A stretch of DNA of 64,000 nt from Spisula solida. Lineage: Eukaryota; Mollusca; Bivalvia; Venerida; Mactridae. This document shows, piece after piece, positions 35,301 through 46,400 of the stretch (within the stretch, counting starts at the first letter, position 1; every line of letters starts with the position of its first letter). The DNA lies in the NCBI GenBank assembly GCA_947247005.1, contig OX365953.1, forward strand, positions 29,696,784-29,760,783, in the 5' to 3' direction. The notes under the pieces are model-generated. The model saw only the letters and a program-made list of their open reading frames with translations. It was not told the DNA's origin and made no database searches. The position numbers were made by a program, and so were the translations under genes.

Positions 35301-38300
35301 AGCTTTCGAATATTTCTCTGAAATCTTCTATGATAGTCTCTTGTATTAAATTATTTAATTTCATACGATATTTATCTTCTGAAACCAATCATCATACTTC
35401 TGGTAGTAAATTTAAACTATGTGAAAGAAATAGTATGTAACACTTCCAAAATTGTCATAATAAGTTGGAATTATAAAAATATTGCCGCCATGGGGGGTTA
35501 AATGGGAAATTAAATAAAATGTCTTAAATCCTAATCTGGAATTTAAAAATGTGAAATAATTGATTGACCTCTTGGTAAGAGATATATATGTAACCAAGGT
35601 ATAGATACACCCTGTTACTTTACATATCACTCAAAGAAGTAATGGAATACATAAAGGGCCATATTGGCCCCTATCTACACATCAGAAGGTAGTGTAGTTG
35701 ACACATTTGTATAATAAAAATATTCTGACACTATATCGCTGGCTTAGAACTAGCTGGCTTAGAACTAGAAGGTCGTAAGTACAAAATCAATATTTTAAGA
35801 AAACAAGAAAAAACTGTCTGAAAACTAATTTATACTTGTATTATGGAAAACTAGCGTTTTAAACTTAGTCAACATGACCACTTCCGATTTTCATGAAAAT
35901 AGGGTCATTGGAAGCGCATTGAGATGCCGATATCAAATATGCATTAGTCTTTTAAGATCATAAGTTCTAATTCTAAGCCAGCGATATATAAGTCTGAATT
36001 TAACTGTGTTCCTGAATAGGTAGATTGACTTACCATAAGACCGCTGATCCAATATACATGTATACATTCAAACATATGATATAATATTCTTACTTTCAGA
36101 AATAAAAATGTTAAAAGAATATTCCAACTATGAGGAGAGTTTACAGTTAGAGGAAGAATCTCTTTGTTCTGCTATTGATAAACTGTGTACAGAAGAAGTT
36201 GTCTGCCCTTTGTGTAAAAAGTAAGCTGTTCTCATTGAAGTTCCATTTTCCTCAGTATTTACATTGGATTTATTTCATTAAATTGGGTAAATTGTATTCT
36301 GTTCTTGTCTGGTTTAGTAACTTAGTAACTGAGATAGTTTGCCTCTGGTTCATATACACTGTCTGGAGCCAGAGGGTTATTAAAGTAAGATTGTTTCAAA
36401 GTTCCTGTGGCTTCCAGACTGCAGACTGTGCTATCCCAGAACATGTTTAACATGCATAGTTACTGGACTGTACATATTGTATAGTACCTAGCTACCTCCT
36501 GACAGGCATTCTATTTGCTTGAAATGTAATAAAACTTGTTCCAAATGATCGTCTGCTTGTTGTCAAAATTACCAAATTAACACTAACTGTTTCCATGGTA
36601 TTTCAGGAACACACTTCTCACCAACAAATCTGTGATATTCTGTAAATGTGGACTGAGAATAAACACTGAGGTAGCGTTTTCACACTTCTAAGTAACATTT
36701 TCACACTTTGTGTTTGTTTTTATCTATCAATATGTGACACTAAGATGTTTTTACTTTACACAACTTTCAGTTACCTTCTCTTCTTTGGCATATGGTGCGG
36801 TTAAAACAATTTACAACCAAATAAAGGATTTGCTCTTGGACTGTTTTGAGAAGTAGGTGTTGAGCATTAAAAATTAATGCAATGTCTAGGCAGCATCATA
36901 GTCTGCACTCTCTATTGTTTTATTTTGTTCAAGTATAGGACATCTGCTTGTCATGTAGCCAATTCATTGTAAATGTCTGAGGGGAATCTTATACATTACT
37001 TTCTAAACTTTAACTATGGAATCTAATATTGATGCTTTTACTTTAGAAATTCAACATTTTATCTTAAATGTGGACATTTGAAAGGTGCTTATAAAACACT
37101 GATTTTTCCCGTTGGTCAAAATAAGGTTTCATGAAGACATTTAACTGCTGCAGTGTCTTATAATACTGGAATTTATTCAATTTTGGCACAGTTTTATATA
37201 AGACACAGAACAATTAAATAATATTTATGTCACATACTTGTCTAGCAGTTGTAATATACATGTATAATATACAATTATGATGTCCTTAATATGTCACCAA
37301 AGTTGTTGAGCAGTTATTTGCCCTTTAAACTGTTTTTTGTCAAATTTGCATATTGTGGTGCAAATAACTCTTGAACAAGCCTGGCTACCTTCAATATTTC
37401 TTTTATTGTTCTTTTTCTCACATGGGACTTCGATCATTAACAAATTTTGAACAAATTCTATTATTGGGATTTTACCCAAAACTGCAGTGTACATCCCAAT
37501 AGACTTTTTAACGTTTTCCTTGTGTCTATTTAAGGGTGATAATTATATTTAAAATAAAACAATAAGAATTTACCACTTTGGGTCATATTCAATTTCCTAT
37601 TTGAAACTGAACACGGGCTAAGCCCCAAGCCAAATAAAATTAAATCAGGGCCACTTTGAGTTGACATGTTTGGAGACTGCAAACTGTTATTAGAGGATGG
37701 TCTATGATAAGATCTGGATCCATTTCTTGTGTCATTGTTTTTTCAGCAAGACTGTCTGACATTGAGTAATGTACAACATATGCTGGATCTCGGCTTGGAA
37801 CAACATAGTGAGAAATGTGAACCTGTGTTCAATGTTGTAGTTGAAACAGGAACCAGTAATCTACTCATGACATGCCCTGTAAGTTTTGACCTAACCTCAA
37901 TTTTCTAGCCCAAAATCACTATTTTTGCTTTTTATTCTATGAGATTAGTTGATTAATGTTTTACTGTCTAACGTTAAGTTGACTGTGTCCGAATACATGC
38001 CTTGATCGACCATGACGTTAGGATAATACAAATGTCATCCAGACGTCACGTTCGTTGTCCCACTACGTTTTGGTTGAAACCTATGCATCATACATAATCA
38101 TTTTCTAATGTTAAAAGATATATAGAATCTTGCATTTGTGCTCATTACATTCAATAAATCAATTTGACACTCAGCAAAGTATTGTGTCTTTCTTTATTCT
38201 TTATGCATAGATATATGATAAGAAGTGTGCTAAATTGTTGTCAAACGTGCCTTTGTATTATCACTTGCTATCACTGTTACACATACAAGTACATGTATCT

Positions 38301-38899
38301 GCATTAATTTGTAAATGTAAAAAAAATATAAATATTATGTAATTGTCTGCTTACCTACATACACATCAGTTTATTGTACATTTGTTTCTCATTGATGTTT
38401 CAAAAAGCTTGAGAACTTACATATAACAATCAGATATGTTCAAGGAACCCAGATACACAATGTGACATTCTTCCTTTTTATGTCCTTACTTGTTGGTCAG
38501 TCTGTCTGTCAGTCAGTAGACCAAATGGTTTCCATTCAATAACTCAGAACGCTTTGCCCTAATATCATCAAACGTTACATGGAGGTAAGTCATCAACTGT
38601 AGATGACTGTTATTGATTTTGAGGTCAGTATTTGGAAGTTCAAGGTCACTGTGACGTTTACCATTTCTGACTATTGGGCTGCTATGGGGGCATACATGTT
38701 TAACAAACATATCTTGTTGTACATTTGTTTCACATTGATGTTTCAAAAAATAGCTTGAACATTAATTATGGATAACAATCAGATATGTTTAAGGAAAATA
38801 GATTCACACTCTTCATTATTATGTTTGTATTTTGTGTGTATAAATTATCTCACTGTTTTTATGTTGCAGGATTGTGACTGGATGTCAGTTGTGATATGA
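29208..38899 (+). CDS. RPAIN: RPAIN copy B, RPA-interacting protein (exons 2-7; first exon not seen)
   Basis: This is the second RPAIN gene, on the same strand as copy A. Exons: 29208-29372, 30564-30642, 36100-36220, 36607-36670, 37747-37878, 38870-38899, all GT-AG with the same phases as copy A, giving 196 residues and TGA. Zinc-ligand segments CPLC, CKCG, HSEKC and CPDC are intact. Hand-counted replacements relative to A: RCLDR to RCSDR, PTLTN to PTMTN, VGGS to VSGS, MLEEY to MLKEY, ETATS to ETGTS, plus loss of a CE pair. About nine of 14 substitutions are silent, which suggests selection on the protein. Intron 3 has grown to about 5.5 kb (3.3 kb in A). No exon 1 was found in the 20 kb upstream, so copy B may borrow exon 1 of A, have a divergent first exon, or be incomplete. 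Confidence 0.88.
29407..29620 (-). mobile_element. MITE, TACTGTAAAC family, in intron 2 of RPAIN-B
   Basis: Equivalent of 1547-1745. The left end has decayed to TACTGAAAACC while the right end GTTTACAGTA is kept. It carries small indels relative to copy A. Confidence 0.65.
30564..30642 (+). CDS. RPAIN: RPAIN-B exon 3
   Basis: The exon is 79 bases between TCCTTTCAG and GTACAA. It encodes VSGSLDFNIDQILDMFEDIQ then SELRQE, with one replacement (Gly to Ser) and one silent change relative to copy A. Confidence 0.9.
30964..32253 (+). mobile_element. Dispersed repeat 'C', 1.3 kb, six tandem subunits, insertion in intron 3 of RPAIN-B
   Basis: It begins TCCCCCGCCACGAAGTGGGA and ends GCGGCGGGGGATTATAGCCG then a short TTTGGACTGCCTTGTT tail, so GGGGATTATAG occurs near both ends. 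The interior is about six imperfect subunits of 150-160 bases (near 31181, 31340, 31495, 31650, 31805, 31955), each with CATAACTTTTTAATGCCTGG, GAATTGCATGAAACTCATAC, ACTAATAAAGACGACGTGCA and CAAGGTCACAATTCAAGGTC. Copy A has no equivalent. A shorter relative lies at 42831-43480. No coding capacity. Confidence 0.8.
32507..32840 (+). repeat. AGGTCA-rich dispersed repeat 'B', two subunits, intron 3 of RPAIN-B
   Basis: Equivalent of 3284-3765 with one subunit fewer. It holds the tightest AGGTCA cluster in the window: four half-sites at 32769-32795 with spacings of 2, 1 and 0 bases. Confidence 0.75.
32769..32795 (+). promoter_or_regulatory. Potential nuclear-receptor response element cluster (DR2, DR1, DR0)
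   Basis: AGGTCA occurs at 32769, 32777, 32784 and 32790 in direct orientation. AGGTCAAAGGTCA is the textbook DR1 arrangement bound by RXR, HNF4 and COUP-TF type receptors. The site lies within a dispersed repeat in an intron; activity is unproven. Confidence 0.4.
33403..33599. mobile_element. MITE with tRNA-like box, intron 3 of RPAIN-B
   Basis: Counterpart of 3972-4162. Terminal repeats are TTAAAAGTCGTAAATGAA and TTCATATATGACTTTTAA; the inner pair GGTGGGATTCAAACCCA and TGGGTTCGAATCCTACC is better preserved than in copy A. Confidence 0.75.
33961..34081 (+). mobile_element. MITE, TACTGTAAAC family, internally deleted
   Basis: Both ends (TACTGTAAACC and GGTTTACAGTA) are intact, but about 90 bases of the interior seen at 4522-4731 are missing after CTCGCAATGTCC. 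Confidence 0.75.
34622..34990 (-). mobile_element. Dispersed repeat 'D', partial, insertion in intron 3 of RPAIN-B
   Basis: Reverse-complement relative of 63331-63883: GGCAAGGCAGCACTCAACTT, CATAATGCCCAACT (twice), GAATGACCCA, CAACACACTACC and GCTGAATAGAAAATATTC all have partners there. Copy A has unrelated sequence at this place (5165-5345). A minus-strand frame of 64 codons inside has low-complexity hydrophobic sequence and is not a gene. Confidence 0.7.
35732..35990. mobile_element. MITE with TATCGCTGGCTTAGAA terminal inverted repeats, RPAIN-B only
   Basis: The left end TATATCGCTGGCTTAGAACT mirrors the right end TAATTCTAAGCCAGCGATAT, flanked by TA/TATA. The right part of the left end is doubled (GCTGGCTTAGAACTAG twice). 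Copy A reads directly from TTCTGACCTTAT into TCTGAATTTATC (about 6162-6181), an empty site. The element is about 255 bases and non-coding. TA flanks suggest a Tc1/mariner-type transposase; this is inference. Confidence 0.8.
36100..36220 (+). CDS. RPAIN: RPAIN-B exon 4
   Basis: The exon is 121 bases, acceptor TTACTTTCAG and donor GTAAGC. It encodes EIKMLKEYSNYEESLQLEEE to CPLCKK, with one replacement (Glu to Lys) and two silent changes relative to copy A. Confidence 0.9.
36607..36670 (+). CDS. RPAIN: RPAIN-B exon 5
   Basis: The exon is 64 bases, acceptor GGTATTTCAG and donor GTAGCG. The protein sequence is identical to copy A (CKCGLRINTE), with one silent change. Confidence 0.9.
37747..37878 (+). 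CDS. RPAIN: RPAIN-B exon 6
   Basis: The exon is 132 bases, acceptor GTTTTTTCAG and donor GTAAGT. It encodes QDCLTLSNVQHMLDLGLEQH then SEKCEPVFNVVVETGTSN and LLMTCP. It has a single TGTGAA where copy A has two. Confidence 0.9.
38479..38715 (+). repeat. AGGTCA-type dispersed repeat 'B', intron 6 of RPAIN-B
   Basis: Counterpart of 8748-8965, with AGTAGACCAAATGGTTTCC, ACATGGAGGTAAGTCATC and TTCAAGGTCACTGTGACG. Confidence 0.7.
38870..38899 (+). CDS. RPAIN: RPAIN-B exon 7 (last coding exon)
   Basis: The 30 coding bases after TGTTGCAG are identical to copy A and encode DCDWMSVVI and TGA. Confidence 0.88.
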   Translation, partial: DCDWMSVVI

Positions 38900-40074
38900 A
38901 CATACCATGTTATAATGCCATATTATACCTCAATGCCCGCCATGTTGTGTTCAGCGAGTTGTGTATTCTGATATGATAATTCTAGTTTATGTCCTGCAAC
39001 ATTGTGTGTACATGAACACTAAACCTTTGTTATTTCTTGTATATCTATACAATATCTAAAGTACCAATTTGGAGTTACTAAGAGTGACATAACTATACTT
39101 GAGGTATGCAGGGTTAATAATCCTGAATTCCAGTTTTAATGGTTTTGAATAGTGTCATTTTCTTTTTGTTTTACAAAATATCTGTACTTTGAACAGTTTG
39201 TATTGGCATTTAGCCATGTCTTGATAAACTAAGAGTTACTTCCCTTACTAATTTAGTTTTCATTGCTTCAAAACCCTTGTGAAATCGTTTTTAGTTGAAG
39301 GCTTTGCTAGATACCTGAAGCCTCAAAGCCCAAATTAATATTCAGGATTGAGAAAATTAGTACAGTAGATTTCCTGTGTACCTTGAGTAGTTACAAATAT
39401 ATTTAACTGAATACCAAAATTGTTTGAATGTTGAAAGTTAATGGTTACTGATTGTATTCATTATTTGTTGGATAGATGTTAACTTTACCCCATGGAACTT
39501 ATTTACAATCTGAGATCTTGAAATTTTAAAAACTGAACTAAAACTACGAAGAACAACGTTTGCTAGCCGAAGTTTTATGAAAATAAGACAGTTTTGAAAT
39601 GCACCATTCCTGCACATGCTGTCAATGAAACTATATTGAGTATTCGTGAGACGGAAGGTCTTTGATATTGTTCTTTCATTGATAAATACACACACATATC
39701 TTTATGTGGAATTTCCTATAAATTTTTTGGGTTTGATTGGACTCATACATTGTATTTACCCTTCAAATCTTCTTTGCTATACAAAGTTTATTGAAGTTGA
39801 AACAGTTGACGGTACATGCGTCTGCTTCCTGTTGACTCAATGCCTTGGTGTAGTTGCTTGTTTTCTTTGATAAGTCTGTAACATATTTACTGTCGGTATG
39901 TATTTGTCTTTGAAAATATTGCATTGTATTGTCCAAATTTTGTACAAATGTAGATATTTATTTTTGCCTCAGTTGTTCAAGTCGTATTTATCCCCCGACA
40001 CAAGTTCAAAATACAAGATGTGACAGTGTACGACTGTATACTGCTCGCATACAGATCAATTTGTACAACTTAGT
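38900..40074 (+). other. Presumed 3' UTR and 3' flank of RPAIN-B
   Basis: Closely similar to 9158-10294. No coding sequence. The candidate AATAAA of copy A is AATACA here, so copy B may use a different cleavage site or be poorly processed. Confidence 0.45.
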
Positions 40075-40082
40075 ATCCTTTG

Positions 40083-40328
40083 GCATACAGTTGTCCCATT
40101 TAGTTAATGGAGTCAGTTTACAGAGATAATTGTTTGTAACAAACAATACAGTCAATGCAGTTCAATTATGCCATAGTCAAGTAAATCGGTAAATCGACTG
40201 ATATCTGTGAGACACGATCAATTCAAACTTGACTATGACATAATAGAACTGCATTGACATGGGGGAAATATATATTGTTTGTTAAAAACAATTATCTCTG
40301 TAAACTGACTCCATTAACTAAATGTGAC
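40083..40328. repeat. Foldback (inverted duplication) at the start of unit 2
   Basis: The left arm 40083-40182 (CATACAGTTGTCCCATTTAG, GAGTCAGTTTACAGAGATAA, GTCAATGCAGTTCAATTATG) is mirrored by 40227-40328 (CATAATAGAACTGCATTGAC, TTATCTCTGTAAACTGACTC, TAAATGTGACAT). The arms are about 100 bases with a spacer of about 45. Unit 1 (10300-10450) has the same information once, without inversion. Confidence 0.8.
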
Positions 40329-42830
40329 ATCAGTTGAAGAATATTTTTCAAAAAAGAATGCGCCATTTTGCAACAATTTGAGTCATATATGGATGTGAGG
40401 TAATCTTTAGAACCAGCAGTCCTGGAATTAGCTACCGATAAGTACAAAAAGTAATACTTGTACTATTATTTCTTTACTTAACCTTCACTACTAGCGGACA
40501 ATTTCTCTACTCGTAGAGTACATCGCCCTGATCGAAGTCAAATGCAACAAATGCATTAATATAACTTGGGGTCTTCCTCATATAGAAACAACCACCCTGT
40601 TCCGTCCAGTCAGCACATTCCTGAACTTTAACAGATGAGGTGTATTATTAAGTTGTATCATGGTAAATGTGTCTGCGAGTCCGTATAAATATCCGCTATG
40701 GTCTCAGTATCACGTCTATGTTCTATGCCTGGCACACCCAGGGGCTTTATTCAAATCATTATACAACTGAAACACAGCCTTACACCTCAAATTACCTTGG
40801 ATTGATACATATACAACAAGTTGGCGATTTGAATTATATATACATATTTTGCAATGTGATGCAATTAGGCATCAATACATGAACTCGTATTTCTTCTGAA
40901 TTAAGACTTATTATTGGCAATGCTAGATACATATATGATTACCAGTTTTCCTAATCTACTGGGTCATGTCGAATTAGAAACTAGGACACTAGGCCACATC
41001 AAGGAGCACTATTTCAACAAAAATGCTAGCATATACGAGTTCTTGAAATGTTACAAGAAAATGCAAAGACATTTCAAAGATAATTACTTGCAGTAATGCT
41101 TAAATTGTCTGATAATTTGTGTTTTCCTTTGCGAAGTATGGAAGGAAATTAAAATGGATATTCAATGTAAATCCTTTCTAATGGAAAACCTTTGCTTTAT
41201 TACAATGTTTTATAAATCAGTCTGCTATATGTATCCCTCATTTCTATTCAGTAATGTATATGTAATGTAGTTGTATCTTTTCATCACATTTTTCGTTGAC
41301 ATAACGACGAGTAAAGTCATTGTTCCACTGTATATCTTAGTAAAGTTCAGACTTACTTAATCCGACAAATCCCATGTTCCCTGGCGTTATTAGATTTTGT
41401 TCAAGTACTCATTTTCGCTTCTGTGCTTGGAGAAGATGCACGATTTCCATGAAACTGACTGGGTCTCTTAATCAGTTAATGATAAAATTACGTCAAATAC
41501 CTTTTAATGCACAAAAGTAACAAATCAGGAGAAAAGGCTGAAGTGGTCAGAGAATATAAAAGCACAATGACATTATTCAACTGGTATGTCCAAATGCCAT
41601 CATATTAAACCGAAAGACCATTTAATAATATTAATGTTCCGTAATGGCATAGAGATAGCAATTCTGTAATGGAACAAATTATTTCATTTGACACATGGGA
41701 ATTGAACTAGTCTAGGAGAACTTCGCCATTATGAAGATTTCCAACGTACGATGTGTGGAACTAACAATGAGTTTTGAGATAAATATTTGAAGATATAGTA
41801 ACCATGGTCAGTATAGCTTTGCATTATTAGCAAGTGGACAACACTGAGAGATGACGAAATGGCAATGACTTCACAATAAACTGACTTCGGTCATTTTATT
41901 GTTAATCCGTGATTATAGATAATCTGAGCATTAAGTGTTTATGGTCGAACAATTAGGAACACTTGATATCCATCGTGTACGTCGTCCGTAAACTTTTTCT
42001 CTGTATTTGACTTGGAGCATGATACAGATGCACTCCACAAAATGTTAGAATATTTTTCTTAAATTTGACCAAAGGCATTGCTTGCATGGGGGTATGGTAC
42101 TCGAGTAAGCGATTTAAGAACAATGTTCTAAGATAGTGTCTATAAAACAAGAAACACCAAATAGAAACACACATTGGGTTACATGAAATATTACATTCCC
42201 GAACATTCTTGCATACAAACAGACCTGTATGTAGTGTTCGCATAATATACACTAGTTTTATACTTACACAGGAGACCTACGTAGTGGCAATTCGGACCTT
42301 TTTAATGCATGATGGACCCTCAATTTGATATCCATGCTGTATTGAAGATAAAATGTGCATAGTTTCGTACATCCCCATCCCTGTTACCTTTAAAATATGT
42401 CTACGTAGTGTGTGAAACTCCTGGACAAAAAACAAATTCTTGTGGGGATTAGCAGACAAAATCTTTTCATGATCATTCTAATTCAAAGTTAGGTAATTGT
42501 CTATAAGCAGGAAACCATGTCTGTAGTTTCCGTTTATTTATCCGAATCTATGATCCAGATATATAAGTTTAATAACATTGCATTGCTTGGAAATAATTAC
42601 TAGCCAACGTGTGTGATGATCGTCTGCATCAAGTATATGAAGGTAATAGATATGTTCACCCAACTTGTTGTACTCAAAGATAAAAAAATAAAATACTCTT
42701 ATTACCGCGAAGATTAGGGGTGAATTGTTATGCCAATGTTCCTCTGCTGGTCTGTCTATCTGTAGACCAAATGGTTTCCAATTAATATCTTAACAAGAAC
42801 GGTTTGGCTCAGGATTTATCATTCCCGCCA

Positions 42831-43480
42831 CAATATGAGAGGGGATTTTAGGAATGGTCATTTCCGTCATGTCCGTCCATAACAAAATCGTGTCCGCTCC
42901 ATAACTATTTAAAGACTGAGCTGAATTACATGAAACTCATTTCAACTATGTAACTAATAAAGGCACGCGCAGAACCCATGTTCCAACTGTACCAGTTCAA
43001 GGTCAAAGGATTAAGTCTTACATTTTGTGTCAGCTCTGTAACTGTTTGATGCCTCGGTCGAATTGAATGAAACTTATAGCAAATATGTGACTAATACAAT
43101 GTTCAGAACCCATGTTCAACCTGTGCCAGCCCAAGGTCAATGTCACAGTTCAATATCAGACCTTAAAGCTTTCCATTCTGTACGTGTTTGCTTTGCCTTG
43201 GACCGAATTGCATGAAACTTATAGGAAATGTGTAATTAATGAAGACGACGTGTATAACCCACGTTCCAAACATGCATGCTCACAGGTTTGAGCCTGACAT
43301 TTCTTACCCGCTCCATAACCTTTTAACGCCTTTTGAATTGCAAAAAAACACATAGCCAATGTGTAACTAACGGAGACGACGTGTAGAACTCATCTTCCAA
43401 TTAAGCTTGCTGACATACCGTGAAGTTCACTGTTCACTACCCATTATGCGTCGGGGGAATATAGCTGTATTTAGACTGCT
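42831..43480 (+). mobile_element. Dispersed repeat 'C' (650-base copy) nested inside repeat 'B'
   Basis: It starts TTCCCGCCACAATATGAGAG and ends GCGTCGGGGGAATATAGCTG with TTTAGACTGC, like the element at 30964-32253. It has about four degenerate subunits. It splits a repeat 'B' copy into 42715-42830 and 43481-43640. Confidence 0.7.
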
Positions 43481-46400
43481 TTTTAAACTTAGCATGGATA
43501 TTGGTCATCAATATTAGATGACCTCTGTTAAGTTTGAAGTCAGTAGGCAATAGGTATACTAGTAGGTAACAGTGACAGTTGAAGTCATATCACGAAACTT
43601 GGTAATTATGTGTCTCCATATAGTGGTCGAAGAATACGATCTGTTTGCTCCAATACTTATTACACTTGAGTCAGAATGATTGCATTTATGGCTTCGCGAA
43701 ACATGTTCACGAGGAATAATCAAAAAGGGACTTTTAAACACTAAATGACTAGACTTGTGTATACATCAATGTCCTGTACATAGATATATCAATATTACAG
43801 AGATAGTAGCTGTATTGTCAACTACATTGATTTACTGCGACATAGTGTGCAAATGGATAATGCCGGAAAATAACCGTTATTTGCTCAAACTTCGTCCTTT
43901 CGATTAAGTCAATATTAAATGTATTTCCGGCCAGTCATTATTTGCACTTTTCTTTTAAAAATTCTCATAGGACTCGAATGTGATTTACAAATATTGAGGT
44001 TAAGAGTAATGGATGACGGTTTGTCAAGATCAATACGTTTGATTGGTCGTCTGTAGTGTTCACTGGACTTGGAGGATGATTACGTTTAATTAAAACACCG
44101 GGGTGAGAGTAGGTTTGCTTCTTTTATGAGAGAATAATTGTAAAATTTATGTCACAAAAGCGTTACTTTTCTGATGAAATTATTCACAATACAAGTGAAG
44201 GGCTTCCAGAGAATTTGTATGGAATATTAAAAAAAGAACTTTGTATTTGAATGAATATACATTAAACGTTATTCGTGTTTGGTGGTTACATTCTATTTTT
44301 GATATAGAATATTGCGAATAGAAATTTCGTGATCTGTGGTCAAAAGCCAGGTCACCAGGGCACATCAAACAAAAACCTTGTTAACGCTGAAGACGTGGTA
44401 AAACGATCCATCACAAAATGGACTATGATTATAAGAAACTTTTGACTCTATCATCAACACTTAAGGCAACATCCGTACAAACTGACAAACCCAACAGTTG
44501 AGAAACCTATCAGTCAGGGTTCTTTTTTTTGCAGCGTATAATAAACAAACTTAGTGTGAAATTGTTACTACGAACACTTTAGAAGCCAGACTATAGATAC
44601 CATTCTTGGGCAAAGACCCTGCGTGGGGGTTACGGCGGTTCGATGTTACACCAATTTATTGACAAATACTGATAATGGTAACATTTTTAAGACATATTTT
44701 GAGGGTGGGGGGGCGCGGGTAAACAAAACATGTACTACAATGTTCAACACGGCCACGACTACGTCAATCCTTACGCTAACGAGTAATCTCTTCAAAGTAA
44801 ATTGGCTGTTCTAAATGCTTGTTCTCCATTACCGCTTCTTTTATGTTAACAATTACTGAAACGATCGACGTTACAGCTCTCTGCAACACTTCATGATGAA
44901 TTTACGTGTCGAACATACAAAATTATATGACACATCAGTCCTGATTGATAATTTGATGGTATTGATGAACCAACAAAACTTGTTTGCCTTGTGAAGATGT
45001 AAATATAATATTGCTAGAAATATTTCATTTCTGGTTGACAATGTCAACGCGTCGTACTTAATTGTCATGGAACGTCCGAAATGTTTATGTTAGCATCATA
45101 CTATATGCCCAGTACATTGTTAGAATGTCCACGTTGAGAGATGAACTTTCTGTCTGTGTATTCATTGTATGATTTACATATCTCTCATGTTGGATAAAGC
45201 TGTCGTAATTCAGTCTTTGTTGATAATGCCGCACATCTTCTGAAATTTGGTCTGAATCATTGACACAAACCACTGTTAGAGCGATGGATCGGGACGTTGA
45301 ACATGTTCACTTCTGACCACTTTAAGAGCGATTGATCGGGACGTTGGACATGATCACTTCTGCGAGCAATATATTCGGTGGTACCAAACCTATACTTACT
45401 TTCATTTTTACTTCAACCCCAGTGGAATACAATGCTTCAACAAGTTGCCTCCAATTGCCACAGCCTTTCTTATGGTATTGGGCTTGGCCCTAAGAATATC
45501 TATCGTCCGCGCTAGTTCTGATGGTATTGTTATTCTACATTCTGTTATTGGTCCACCTCTCTTTGCTATGTGGTGTCCAATGTCCAGCAATTTTGCTTTA
45601 TTCTCCGATCCATGTCCATGTCATATCTTGTGTCTTTAGATAAGGTTTGTAGGTAACTTTGTAATTTAGTTTGGGAGGGAGATTACATCAAGTTTTTTCT
45701 GTCAAACCAAAACCTTGCTTGGATACATTTCAGGATAGGAAAAGACAAATGCAATCCATATCGAATTGCCACGAGGTTCTACAACAATTCACTGCACCAG
45801 TATCATGTGTTTGTATTTAATCGATTGTTTATTCAATTCAGTATTAAATTATGGATTTATAAGCTTAGGAACAATATGCTATATATTCTATATTCAGAGA
45901 CATATCTCCCGACCCGGTATAGTATCGTCAGACCTTCGGGTATTTCAACATATAATGCATTTATATACGTCTAGTGCAGACGATAATACTAGTGAGGCTA
46001 TATTCATACAATAATTCAACCAATTTGTGACTAAACGACGCCTCCATGACAATCTGTGTCAACAATCAAATCAAAATCATCTCGACAAACATCGTGTAGG
46101 AAGATTACTGCAATGTTCTCAATTTGACAGCGCCCATGGTAAATTACAAATGGCATGCTGTATTCTTATACATGTATATACTTATGCAAAAAATATATAT
46201 CTAGCGAGTGATTTAAGCCATTAATCTGCATTTATCAGTTATGAACGGCCGCCAGTTGTAACGTAATAAACTTATTTCTGGAATAAACCATATCAACTTC
46301 ACAAATGAAGGTGCACATGTCTGTCACGAACGTCACAGGGAACAACCTGGATGAACATTTAGCGTCATACTTAACTCTTATTATCGGACGCACTGTACAT

